Source: Bacillota bacterium (GTDB lineage: Bacteria; Bacillota; Clostridia; Acetivibrionales; DTU013). From it: a stretch of DNA of 64,000 nt. Position numbers and translations under genes: made by a program. The stretch covers positions 16,457 to 80,456 of the forward strand of contig JAEXNT010000026.1 in assembly GCA_023439545.1 (NCBI GenBank), read 5' to 3'. Below are positions 25,216-33,666 of the stretch, piece by piece. How positions within the stretch are numbered: position 1 is the first letter of the stretch; each line of letters opens with the position of its first letter. The notes beneath the pieces were generated by a model. The model saw nothing but the letters and a program-made list of their open reading frames with translations. It made no database searches and was not told the DNA's origin.

Positions 25216-25244
25216 TTGACTTCATGGTATTTTTTTCATACAAT
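25216..25244 (+). promoter_or_regulatory. Sigma-A promoter of the TetR/hydrolase operon
   Basis: TTGACT (25216-25221) and TACAAT (25239-25244) with a 17-nt spacer, immediately before an 18-bp palindrome. Confidence 0.8.
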
Positions 25245-25245
25245 A

Positions 25246-25263
25246 TGAATGAACGTTCATTCA
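25246..25263. promoter_or_regulatory. Palindromic operator of the TetR regulator
   Basis: A perfect 18-bp palindrome with half-site TGAATGAAC covers the expected transcription start. TGAATGA...TCATTCA operators are typical of TetR/FadR-type repressors that control their own operon. Confidence 0.75.
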
Positions 25264-25280
25264 GAATTGAGGTAAAAAAT

Positions 25281-25904
25281 ATGTCGGAGCAGAGTAAAAC
25301 GCTTGAAAAGAAGTTTTTGGAAGGCTTCGAGGAGATGATCCCGGATACGCGGACGCGAAAGATCCTTTTGAACGCGATCGACGTGTTCGCAAAAAAGGGA
25401 CTGGCTGGAACAAAGATCAGCGATATAGCTGCTAAAGCCGGTTTCAGCCAGGGTTTTGTATATAATTACTTCAAGTCCAAGGATGAGATCTTTACAAAAA
25501 TGTGCGAGCTTGCGGCGGAAGGAGCCGGGAACTCGGTCAGAGAAGCGATGGAGCTTGACGGGACACCCTATCAGAGGATATATTGGATGACCGAAGCCTT
25601 CCTTTCACCGGACAGCATAGCTCTGCAGCACTGGCGGTTGATCATGATCCAGTCCGTCACCTCGGAAGCTGTTCCCGAAGAGGCATTGAGGATCACCAGG
25701 GAGAAAATGAAAAAGCCTTTCGAATACCTTGTCCCGGTCATCATCGAAGGACAGAGGGCCGGGGAAATCACACAGGAAGATCCGTTCGTACTGGCGATCA
25801 CTTATTTTTCAATAGTGCAGGGGCTCGGAATGACACGGCTGCAATACGGCGCCGGCATACCTTTTCCATCTGTCGAGCTTATACTGGGTTTCCTGAGAAA
25901 ATAA
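25281..25904 (+). CDS. TetR/AcrR family transcriptional regulator
   Basis: A 207-residue repressor with an N-terminal TetR helix-turn-helix (about residues 25-70: ILLNAIDVFAKKGLAGTKISDIA, then FSQGFVYNYFKSKDEIF) and a helical ligand domain. ATG 25281 was preferred to 25224 because GAGGT lies just upstream and the earlier start is within the promoter and operator. It is expressed from a sigma-A promoter abutted by an 18-bp palindrome, so autorepression is likely. The hydrolase gene follows 14 nt after the stop and is its likely target. Confidence 0.9.
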   Translation: MSEQSKTLEKKFLEGFEEMIPDTRTRKILLNAIDVFAKKGLAGTKISDIAAKAGFSQGFVYNYFKSKDEIFTKMCELAAEGAGNSVREAMELDGTPYQRIYWMTEAFLSPDSIALQHWRLIMIQSVTSEAVPEEALRITREKMKKPFEYLVPVIIEGQRAGEITQEDPFVLAITYFSIVQGLGMTRLQYGAGIPFPSVELILGFLRK

Positions 25905-25918
25905 CAGGGGGCGATACT

Positions 25919-26797
25919 GTGATTAGTGCTTATAAAAACCGGGAAGGCATGGAGGAAGTCATCAAGTCCTACAATGAGCTTTTGAAGCTTTGGGGAGTGG
26001 AATACACAGAGGAGGACGTCCCGACCACTTTCGGGATGACCCACTGCATACTCTCCGGGAACAGGGAGTGTCCTCCGCTTGTGCTGCTGCACGGCGTGGG
26101 AGACAACTCGGCGGTTATGTGGCCGTTCAACATAGGCGAGCTTTCCAGGCGTTATTTCTGCATAGCCGTGGATACGTTGGGAGGGCCCGGGAAAAGTGTG
26201 CCGGGAGAGGATTTTACCAGGGAGAAATTCACGCAGCGGCAGTGGCTTAACGAAGTGACAGCCCACTTCGGCCTGAGTCGTTTTGACATGGCCGGCGTAT
26301 CGAACGGCGGCGCCATGGCGTTCAACTATGCCGTCAAGGAGCCCGAGAAGGTTCGCAAGGTGGTCTGCCTTGAAGGCGGGATGGTCACAAATCCCATGAA
26401 GGCCATGATCAGAACACTTGGTATGCTGTTCCCCGAGATCCTTATGCCAAACAGGAAGAATATGTTCAGAATAATCCGCAAGATGGCTTCTCCTAACAAC
26501 GACTTTTACGATAAACATCCCCAAATCGCGGACCATATCATACTTTTGATGAACAAGCATAACCGCAAGGCGATGTTCATCCATGATACCGGAAAATACG
26601 ACAGGGATGCGGCGGTCAAGGTGCGCGACAAATTCTGCCTGATCTTTGGCGACAGCCGGATGGAAAAAAGGAAGGAATTCTTTGGTATGCTTGATAAGGA
26701 TGGATACAAATATATAATCATAAAAAATGCCGGCCATGGAGTGAACCATGAGCAGGCAGAAGAGGTAAACCGTGAATTGATAAGCTTTTTAGGTTAA
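25919..26797 (+). CDS. Alpha/beta hydrolase
   Basis: A 292-residue serine hydrolase of the alpha/beta fold. The oxyanion region is LVLLHGVGDN (about residues 55-64), the nucleophile Ser lies in GVSNGGAM (about 130), the acidic residue probably in LIFGDSR (about 240), and the His in GHGVNHEQ (about 273). The substrate is unknown. GTG 25919 was chosen because AGGGGG lies 7 nt upstream and it avoids overlapping the TetR gene; the longer open frame from 25583 is antisense-like overlap. It shares the TetR operon. The 3' end overlaps the convergent DUF1294 gene by 4 nt. Confidence 0.86.
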   Translation: MISAYKNREGMEEVIKSYNELLKLWGVEYTEEDVPTTFGMTHCILSGNRECPPLVLLHGVGDNSAVMWPFNIGELSRRYFCIAVDTLGGPGKSVPGEDFTREKFTQRQWLNEVTAHFGLSRFDMAGVSNGGAMAFNYAVKEPEKVRKVVCLEGGMVTNPMKAMIRTLGMLFPEILMPNRKNMFRIIRKMASPNNDFYDKHPQIADHIILLMNKHNRKAMFIHDTGKYDRDAAVKVRDKFCLIFGDSRMEKRKEFFGMLDKDGYKYIIIKNAGHGVNHEQAEEVNRELISFLG

Positions 26798-27087
26798 AAT
26801 ACCAACCGGCCTGTCAGGAAAAACGCCAGTATGACCTGTAATATTAATATCGCAGGTATACCGGTCATAAAGTACCAGTGCTTCGTTTTGTGCCTGAACA
26901 GCAGCATACCGGCGTAAATGCCGATACTGCCGCCTATGAACGCGATGAGGAAAAATGCTTTTTCAGGCACTCTCCACAAACCTTTGCGGGCTTTGTGCTT
27001 GTCCGACGCCACGAGCATGAGGCCCGTTACATTCAGTAAACCCAGTACCGCCAATATCGCAAACAAATATATACCATGATTAGTCAT
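26794..27087 (-). CDS. DUF1294 membrane protein
   Basis: A 97-residue membrane protein with three hydrophobic segments and the DUF1294 signatures SDKHKARKGLWRVPE and FIGGSIGIYAGMLLFRHKTKH. Function is unknown. It lies between the hydrolase (convergent, 4-nt overlap) and the large chemotaxis-type kinase on the same strand, 40 nt away. Confidence 0.8.
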   Translation of the reverse strand: MTNHGIYLFAILAVLGLLNVTGLMLVASDKHKARKGLWRVPEKAFFLIAFIGGSIGIYAGMLLFRHKTKHWYFMTGIPAILILQVILAFFLTGRLVF

Positions 27088-27127
27088 GTCAGCCCATATC
27101 CTTTTTTATTCAGGCTTTTGCCCTTCT

Positions 27128-30100
27128 TTAGTTCATACCGTAAACATCCGAAAACTCCAGATTGATTCTTTCAACGTTGCTCTTTTGGAACATCTCGCCG
27201 CCGCCGCAGTTTTCCGTATCGTTCGGCACGGTCGATACGGGCAGTGTTATAATAAATTCCGAGCCCGAGCCGTATTTGCTGTTTACGGATATACTGCCAT
27301 TATGCAGCTCAACAAGCGATTTTACAAGCGACAGACCGATGCCGCTCCCTTCGTGGATCCTGGTCAGCGATTTGTCAACCTGACTGAACCTGTCGAAAAT
27401 AATGTCCAGCTTTCCGTCCGGTATGCCGGCGCCTGTATCCTTTACGCATATCTTTATCCGGTCAAGCCCGTCATATATGTTTACATTTATGCTGCCACCC
27501 TTGTCAGTGAATTTGACCGCGTTTGAAAGCAGGTTCAGCATGATCCTTTCTATGCAGTCCGGGGAGCATGCGATGATTTTCTCCTCAACGTCGGTGTCGA
27601 ATATCAGATCTATCGCTTTGGCTTTTGCATAGTCCGAAACCGATAAAGTAATATTCTCGACGATGCTGACAATATTTTGGTTCTGCATTTTGACTTCGTA
27701 AAATCCCGAATCCATTTTGGTGATGTCTATCATGTTATTGATCAGTCTGAGCTGTCGGTAGCAATTCTGCCTGATTATTCCGATATGTTTTTTCAGATCG
27801 ACTCCGGCGGGCTTGCTGCCGCTGTTCCTGATCTTTGATTCCAGGAGCTGCAATGTGCTCATGATAACATTTAGCGGCGTTCTGATCTCATGGGATATGT
27901 TACTGAAGAAGTCATTCTTGAGGTTGTCGAATGTCATTGCCTCCTCAAGGAGCCGCCTGCTCTTTTCATTGTCTGCTTGAAGCCTTTCAGACAGCTTTCT
28001 GTAGGTTATGTCCCTGAAAATGACAAGCTGGGAAGAAAGGTTTCCGAATTCAACAGGCGTATACATGACCTCTACGTTTATTTCAGCTCCGTCGGACCGT
28101 TTTATCACACCTTCTCCCGGCACTATCGCCCCGGTTTCACCATTCCAGGGCTGATGCAGACTGTCTGCCTTCATCAGGCCATCCATGTCAATATACTTTC
28201 CGATAGGCTTGCCTGTCAGCTTTTCGACATTGCCGGCTTGAAACAGGTTCACACCTGCGGTATTCGAAAATTGAATTTTCCCGTCCCTTACTATCAATAT
28301 TGCATAGGGTGACAGCTCTACGAGCATCTCATACCGCTCCATGCTTTTCACTAAATCCTCTTCTACAGTTTTCCGCGCCGTTATATCAACAAGTGAGATC
28401 ACGACTCCCTGAATGACATTTTCATTGGTCCTGTATGGAGCGATTTTCAGCAGATACCATTTGCCGCTGTCGCTATGCACTTCCTTTTCAGCAGGGATCA
28501 GGCTGCTGAGGACTTCGGAGGCATCCTTGACAAGGTCCTCGCTGATCAGGTGGTGGGATATATGGCTGAACGGCCTTCCCGTATCGGATACTATGAGGTT
28601 GAGCTCGCGTGTCACCGCCGGAGTGAATTTACGGACACACAGGTTTGAATCGAGGAAGATGGTACCGATCGTAGTACTGTTTAAAAAATTGGTCATATCG
28701 TTGTTCAGATCGGCCAGCTCCTGTATTTTATACTGGTATTGGGTATTGACTATAATCAGCTCTTCATTTACAGACTGAAGCTCCTCGTTTGTGCTGTGAA
28801 GTTCCTCATTGGACACGAGCAGTTCTTCGCTGGCCGACTGAAGCTCCTCGCTTGAAGTCTCGACCTCCCCTATCGAGGTCTGCAGACTTTCCTTCGTATA
28901 CTGGAGCTCCTGCTCAAGATCTGTTATCCTTTCCTGCAGCTTGCTTACCGTATCGTAATTCTCGACATAATTACTCTGAAGGGGGGCGCCGGTGGCTTCT
29001 TCGAACTGTATAAGCGCCAAAGCTCCGCTTTTTTGTGTGCGCAGGGGCTTTACAACAAGGTTTATGCATTTTACCTCTTCACCAAGCTTAATTTTGATGT
29101 TTGCATAGGTTACTGTCTTTTTTTCCTTCCTTACTTTACTGAGAGCGGTCGCCAGCGCTGTTGACAATTCCTTCGGCACCATTTTTCGTATGTCGTAATG
29201 TACTCTGCCCCTCGGTACTTTCAGGAAATTATCCGCATCTCCTATGACTTGTATCAGATCTCCGTTTTCATCCGTAATGGCGCTTGGCGGCAGGCATTCC
29301 TCTATCAATCTTGCGTATATGTCGTCCATCTCCTGATTGTTACCTGCTTTCCCCCTGAAGCGGTCCACTGAGCTGCCGGAAGGCAGGGTGATATCAGCTC
29401 CCATAGCCAGGATGGCCATATCCTCTATGAGGGGCCGCTTTTTTGTATCTTTGGCCTTAAAGATCTTCCACTTGGGATCTATCGAGAGAAAATAGCTGCC
29501 TAATTCACCTGTAGTTTCACTTGTGCCGAGGAATAGATAACCGTTTTTCTCGAGAGCGAACTGGAATGCCGAAAGTATCCTTGTCTGAAGCTTTTGCTGA
29601 AAGTATATCAAAAGGTTCCGGCAGCTTATCAGGTCTATTTTGTAAAAAGGAGCATTGTTTATTATATTGTGAAAGGAGAAAATGACCATTTCCCGTATCG
29701 ATTTGGATACCTGATAAACGTCCTTCTTTTTTATGAAATAGCGGTTCAGCCGTTCAAGGGATATGTCCTGTGAAATGCTGTCCGGATATATTCCGGCGCT
29801 GGCGAATTCAACTGCGTGATTGTCCAGATCGGTCGCAAATATTTTTACCTGTATGTTTTTCCTGGCGGCATCCATGTATTCCCTGAACAGTATTGCCAGC
29901 GAATAGGCCTCCTCGCCGGTCGAACATCCTGCCACCCATACTCTGATCGCCGTATTTTCCGGCTTGTTAGCAATGATTTCGGGAATTACCCTGCTTTTGA
30001 CGGCCTCAAAGGCGTCCTTATCCCTGAAAAAGCGCGTAACACCTATAAGCAGGCTGTTATACAGCTTTTCAACCTCATCCGGGCTTCCTCTTAAAAATTC

Positions 30101-30853
30101 CAGGTAATCGGTGATATCGGTCATGTTACTGATACGCATACGCCTGTCGAGGCATCTGAGTATGGTACTCTCCTTGTACAGGCTGAAATCGGTGGAATAC
30201 TGTTTTTTAAGTATGCCGAATATCGCCGTCAAGGGGTTTGTGCTTTGGTCCGCAAGGCATGTCTCGGCAAGCCTGTCCAACGCAACGGGAGAATTGCCAG
30301 AATACTGCAGCAATACTTCCGGCATTGACCCGGGAGGCAGTATGTAATCGCAGAGCTTCATTGAAACTACACTTCTCGGCATACCGTTGAACTTGGCTGT
30401 CTCATTCTGTGCGAGAACAATGCCGCCGGCCTCCTTTACGGCCCTGCACCCGCGTGTGCCGTCGCTTCCCGTGCCGGACAATATTATGCCTATGGATCTT
30501 TCCTGTTTTGATGCCGCCAGTGATTCAAGAAATATATCGATCGCCAGGTTCACTCTCGGCGGAGGTTCCTGGTCTATCAGTTCGAAATGGTCTTTTGTGA
30601 TTATCACGTTATATTTCGGTGGATTGAGGTATATGCAGCCAGGCTCCGCATTAAGCCCATTCTTTATCTGGTGTACAGGCATTTCAGTATGACGGGCCAG
30701 CAGCTCGGGCATATAGCTTTTGTAGTCAGGCGACAGGTGTTGTATGACTACGAATGCCATATTCCCCGCAGGCTTCATGTTGGAGAAAAACTGCTGTACA
30801 GCCTCCAGACCTCCTGCGGAAGCGCCGATCCCGACGATGTAAAAATCGTCCAT
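27128..30853 (-). CDS. CheB-CheR-PAS-histidine kinase fusion protein
   Basis: A 1241-residue multidomain sensor. The order is CheB methylesterase (about 1-190; GIGASAGG serine, HLSPDYKS histidine, GTGSDGTRG aspartate); CheR methyltransferase (about 200-480; VWVAGCSTGEEA near 304, CRNLLIYF); coiled coil (about 640-705, repeated EELQS/NEELHS heptads); two PAS domains (about 715-820 and 838-950); HisKA with NISHEIRTPL (His about 987); and HATPase (NLLSNAVKFT near 1109, DTGAGIP near 1144). No receiver domain precedes CheB and none follows the kinase. ATG 30853 was chosen because AAGGAG lies 9 nt upstream. It is transcribed alone; partner regulators are not in the window. Confidence 0.93.
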   Translation of the reverse strand: MDDFYIVGIGASAGGLEAVQQFFSNMKPAGNMAFVVIQHLSPDYKSYMPELLARHTEMPVHQIKNGLNAEPGCIYLNPPKYNVIITKDHFELIDQEPPPRVNLAIDIFLESLAASKQERSIGIILSGTGSDGTRGCRAVKEAGGIVLAQNETAKFNGMPRSVVSMKLCDYILPPGSMPEVLLQYSGNSPVALDRLAETCLADQSTNPLTAIFGILKKQYSTDFSLYKESTILRCLDRRMRISNMTDITDYLEFLRGSPDEVEKLYNSLLIGVTRFFRDKDAFEAVKSRVIPEIIANKPENTAIRVWVAGCSTGEEAYSLAILFREYMDAARKNIQVKIFATDLDNHAVEFASAGIYPDSISQDISLERLNRYFIKKKDVYQVSKSIREMVIFSFHNIINNAPFYKIDLISCRNLLIYFQQKLQTRILSAFQFALEKNGYLFLGTSETTGELGSYFLSIDPKWKIFKAKDTKKRPLIEDMAILAMGADITLPSGSSVDRFRGKAGNNQEMDDIYARLIEECLPPSAITDENGDLIQVIGDADNFLKVPRGRVHYDIRKMVPKELSTALATALSKVRKEKKTVTYANIKIKLGEEVKCINLVVKPLRTQKSGALALIQFEEATGAPLQSNYVENYDTVSKLQERITDLEQELQYTKESLQTSIGEVETSSEELQSASEELLVSNEELHSTNEELQSVNEELIIVNTQYQYKIQELADLNNDMTNFLNSTTIGTIFLDSNLCVRKFTPAVTRELNLIVSDTGRPFSHISHHLISEDLVKDASEVLSSLIPAEKEVHSDSGKWYLLKIAPYRTNENVIQGVVISLVDITARKTVEEDLVKSMERYEMLVELSPYAILIVRDGKIQFSNTAGVNLFQAGNVEKLTGKPIGKYIDMDGLMKADSLHQPWNGETGAIVPGEGVIKRSDGAEINVEVMYTPVEFGNLSSQLVIFRDITYRKLSERLQADNEKSRRLLEEAMTFDNLKNDFFSNISHEIRTPLNVIMSTLQLLESKIRNSGSKPAGVDLKKHIGIIRQNCYRQLRLINNMIDITKMDSGFYEVKMQNQNIVSIVENITLSVSDYAKAKAIDLIFDTDVEEKIIACSPDCIERIMLNLLSNAVKFTDKGGSINVNIYDGLDRIKICVKDTGAGIPDGKLDIIFDRFSQVDKSLTRIHEGSGIGLSLVKSLVELHNGSISVNSKYGSGSEFIITLPVSTVPNDTENCGGGEMFQKSNVERINLEFSDVYGMN

Positions 30854-31025
30854 CTGCGAACACTCCTTTGTACACATTAGCTTTTAAATAAGATAAAAAT
30901 GGAACGTGTTTATATATCTTGTATTCTTTATAACAAACATACATATTATAACAAAAAATTGCTTATTTTCATATATAAATAATGTATTATGCTGTCTGAT
31001 ATTAACGAACAGAGCGAACAGCTGG

Positions 31026-31058
31026 GGCATTTCGCAGGCATTTCGCAGGCATTTCGCA
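31026..31058. repeat. 11-bp tandem repeat, three copies
   Basis: Three exact head-to-tail copies of GGCATTTCGCA lie in the gap between two divergent genes, just upstream of the ABC-F promoter. The rest of 30854-31179 shows no gene apart from that promoter. Confidence 0.8.
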
Positions 31059-31094
31059 GGTTGATTTTGTAGGTTTCGCAGGTTTGATTTACTG

Positions 31095-31123
31095 TTGCAA
31101 TCAATTCCAATACATGTTACAAT
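31095..31123 (+). promoter_or_regulatory. Sigma-A promoter of the ABC-F leader
   Basis: TTGCAA (31095-31100), a 17-nt spacer and TACAAT (31118-31123). Transcription would start near 31130, giving a leader of about 380 nt before the ABC-F start codon. Confidence 0.75.
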
Positions 31124-31179
31124 TTATCCGGATAATTTCAAACATAAAAAGGCAATGATAATCGAACGGAGGTGAAAAG

Positions 31180-31299
31180 GTGAAAACATCGGCAAAGTAC
31201 GACAATATTCTGGGGAGACTGGACTGCTATGTTGCAAGCATCGCACATTTCGAAGCTGTCATAGGGGGTAGTCTGTCCAAAAATGAATATTGCCGATAG
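31180..31299 (+). CDS. Leader small ORF upstream of the ABC-F gene
   Basis: A 39-codon ORF with a strong GGAGGTGA site at 31169-31176 and a GTG start, encoding a product beginning MKTSAKYDNILGRL and ending SKNEYCR. It resembles no family I know. It lies 50 nt after the expected transcription start and 43 nt before the first of two terminators, the arrangement of ribosome-sensed leader peptides that regulate ABC-F and erm genes. Coding is inferred from the ribosome site and position; an overlapping ATG frame at 31283 runs through both terminators and is less likely. Confidence 0.6.
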   Translation: MKTSAKYDNILGRLDCYVASIAHFEAVIGGSLSKNEYCR

Positions 31300-31341
31300 T
31301 GAGCTGGTGGATCATCTTTTTACTGAAAATATATTTGAAAT

Positions 31342-31376
31342 AAACCTGGGTGATTCTGATGGCCCGGGTTTTTTTA
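31342..31376 (+). terminator. Leader terminator 1 of the ABC-F gene
   Basis: A 9-bp stem (31342-31350 with 31363-31371, one G-U pair) with a 12-nt loop is followed by a run of T. It lies inside the leader, so it should abort transcription unless an alternative fold forms. Confidence 0.7.
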
Positions 31377-31399
31377 TTGTATGGATATTTCTGCACGTT

Positions 31400-31441
31400 G
31401 AACCCGGGCTCACGGATCGATCCGCCAGGCTCGGTTTTTTT
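31400..31441 (+). terminator. Leader terminator 2 of the ABC-F gene
   Basis: AACC and GGGC pair with GCTC and GGTT around the self-complementary CGGATCGATCCG top, followed by seven T residues at 31435-31441. A CCCGGG hexamer occurs here, in terminator 1 and again at 31488-31493 near the ABC-F ribosome site, offering alternative pairings. Confidence 0.65.
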
Positions 31442-31509
31442 GTCAATGCGCGTCCCTTAAGGGGACACGTGGATGGTTATTGGTTTACCCGGGTTTGAAA
31501 GGAGATATC

Positions 31510-33579
31510 ATGATAGATATAGCAATACAGGATCTTAATAAATATTATGGCAGCAACCATGTGCTTAAGGGCATTTCATTCGAGATATTCAAGGGTGAGA
31601 AGGTAGGCCTCATAGGTAAAAACGGCTCCGGTAAAACTACACTTTTCAAGGTCGTTTCCGGACTGGAGGGATATGAAAGCGGCAGCGTTATCAGGGCACA
31701 GGGAAAGAAAATTGAAGTCCTGGAACAAATACCGGTCTACGATGAAGGATATACGGTGGGGCAGGTATTGAACAGCGCTTTCGGGGAACTGTCCGAAAAA
31801 TCGGAAGAAATGCGGTCGCTGGAGGAACAGATACAAAGCTGCAATACCGGGTCTCAAACAAACGAGGCCGGTGATAGAGATCTGAACAGACTGCTTTCAC
31901 GTTACGGCAGGCTGCAGACCGAATATGAAGCTCTTGGGGGATATGAAACGGAAAGTAGGATCGACAAGGTCTGTAACGGAATGAAAATAAGCGCGGCCAT
32001 GCGAAGCCAGCTATTTGATGAATTGAGCGGCGGAGAAAAGACCCGCGTGAACCTTGCAAGGATACTACTGCGGAATGCGGATATACTGCTGCTCGACGAG
32101 CCGACGAACCATCTTGACCTCGGCTCGCTCCGTTGGGTCGAGGAATACCTGAAGGCTTATGCAGGGACTGTCGTGGTGATATCTCATGACAGGTGCTTCC
32201 TGGATAATGTCGTGACGCGGATAATTGAAATAGTGGACGGCATGCCGGAATTCTATGAAGGCAGCTACAGCTACTATGCAGAGGAAAAGATGAGGCGGTT
32301 CGAACTCAGGAGCGAGATGTATGAGCAGCAGCAGCGCAAAATAGGACAGCTCGAGGCGGCAGCCAAAAGGATGCATGAGTGGGCAAAAAACGCCGACAAT
32401 CCGGCTATGCACAAAAGGGCATTTTCAATAGAGAAAAGGATCGAAAGGATGGACCGCGTCGAAAAACCGAGTGAAACGCGGAAGATAGCTGCCGAATTCA
32501 AAGAGAGCGGATTTTCCGGGGAAGAGACGGCTGTCTTAAGCGATATTGCCAAAGCATACGGTTCGAAGCAGCTGTTTCATTCGGTAAACCTTAGGATTCT
32601 CAGAAATGACAGAATAGCGCTTATTGGAGACAATGGCTGCGGTAAATCCACGCTTGTCAAACTGCTGACAGGAGACGAAGCCCCGGATTACGGCGGCGTC
32701 CGCATCGGCGGCAGCGTAAGAATGGCTTATGTGCCTCAGCTTATCGAGTTTGACGACCCTGAAGCCAGCGTTATTGAAACTATACGCTACGCGCTTGAAA
32801 CGAATGAGGAGAAAGCGCGGTCGGTACTGGCGGCATTCCACTTCAGGGGGAAGGATATACTGAAGAAGGTAGGATCGCTTTCGGGCGGAGAGAAAAGCAG
32901 GCTCAAGGTCTGTATCCTCATGCAGGGCGACGTGAATTTTCTCGTATTGGACGAACCAACGAACCATCTCGATATTCCGTCGAGAGAATGGATAGAGGAG
33001 GCGGTTTCGCAGTTCGGCGGAACTATACTGTTCATTTCGCATGACAGGTACTTTATAAACAAGTTCGGGGACAGGATATGGGAGATGGAAAACGGCCGGA
33101 TCACCGATTACCGGGGAACTTACGAGGAGTATTGCAGGTGGAGGAACGCTAACAGCATTGCAGATACGCCTGAGGAAGCAGGCAAAAGCGCCAAAGCAGG
33201 CAAAAGCGCCGAAGCGGGCAATAGTGCCGAAACGGGCGGTAAGAAGGGGGAAGCAAGAGCTAATAAGGCAGAAGCAGGAGTCAATAAGACGGAATCGGCT
33301 GCAAACGGGAAACTGACGCAGGCAGGAGAAATCCCTGTGAATTCAGAGCGAGGCAGGCAGAACATCCGAAACATGGAACAAAAAGCCGAAACGTACAGGC
33401 AAAAGAAAATAGCGCATTATGAAAACCTCATAGAGGAGGCTGAATCAAGACTCAGGGCCATTACCTCGGAAATGGAGCAGTTTGCGAGCAATTACGGCAG
33501 ATTGAACGACCTGTATGTTGAAAAATCGGAGCTCGAAAAGGACATTGATCGACTGTATGGAGAATTGTGCAGTTTGTGA
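31510..33579 (+). CDS. ABC-F family ATPase, probable ribosome-protection or translation factor
   Basis: A soluble 689-residue protein with two ABC ATPase domains and no membrane segments. Domain 1 has Walker A GKNGSGKTT (about 37), LSGGEKTR (about 175) and DEPTNHLDL. The interdomain linker (about 255-335, rich in Lys/Arg/Glu) corresponds to the P-site tRNA interaction motif. Domain 2 has GDNGCGKST (about 376), LSGGEKSR (about 458) and DEPTNHLDI. A repetitive Ala/Gly/Lys/Glu tail (about 550-605) precedes a coiled coil. ATG 31510 follows AAAGGAG. The attenuator-like leader favours an antibiotic-inducible ribosome protector, but a housekeeping ABC-F cannot be excluded. Confidence 0.9.
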   Translation: MIDIAIQDLNKYYGSNHVLKGISFEIFKGEKVGLIGKNGSGKTTLFKVVSGLEGYESGSVIRAQGKKIEVLEQIPVYDEGYTVGQVLNSAFGELSEKSEEMRSLEEQIQSCNTGSQTNEAGDRDLNRLLSRYGRLQTEYEALGGYETESRIDKVCNGMKISAAMRSQLFDELSGGEKTRVNLARILLRNADILLLDEPTNHLDLGSLRWVEEYLKAYAGTVVVISHDRCFLDNVVTRIIEIVDGMPEFYEGSYSYYAEEKMRRFELRSEMYEQQQRKIGQLEAAAKRMHEWAKNADNPAMHKRAFSIEKRIERMDRVEKPSETRKIAAEFKESGFSGEETAVLSDIAKAYGSKQLFHSVNLRILRNDRIALIGDNGCGKSTLVKLLTGDEAPDYGGVRIGGSVRMAYVPQLIEFDDPEASVIETIRYALETNEEKARSVLAAFHFRGKDILKKVGSLSGGEKSRLKVCILMQGDVNFLVLDEPTNHLDIPSREWIEEAVSQFGGTILFISHDRYFINKFGDRIWEMENGRITDYRGTYEEYCRWRNANSIADTPEEAGKSAKAGKSAEAGNSAETGGKKGEARANKAEAGVNKTESAANGKLTQAGEIPVNSERGRQNIRNMEQKAETYRQKKIAHYENLIEEAESRLRAITSEMEQFASNYGRLNDLYVEKSELEKDIDRLYGELCSL

Positions 33580-33601
33580 TACCTATAAGTAAATATAAAT
33601 G

Positions 33602-33631
33602 TTTCCGTCGTGTGGTTTAATGTGGTATAAT
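33602..33631 (+). promoter_or_regulatory. Candidate promoter of the FMN-binding lipoprotein
   Basis: TATAAT at 33626-33631 is preceded by TGG, an extended -10. A poor -35 (TTTCCG, 33602) lies 18 nt upstream. Confidence 0.45.
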
Positions 33632-33666
33632 TTTAGCGATTTGAATGATCGTGAGGTGTCAAAATA

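Noticed and set aside
25802..26749. Long minus-strand ORF (315 codons) opposite the alpha/beta hydrolase
   Set aside because: It lies entirely antisense to a gene with clear catalytic motifs and ribosome site, and its translation shows no family pattern.
31283..31498. Plus-strand ORF of 71 codons just before the ABC-F gene
   Set aside because: It runs through both leader terminators and has no good ribosome site; the 39-codon ORF upstream is better supported.
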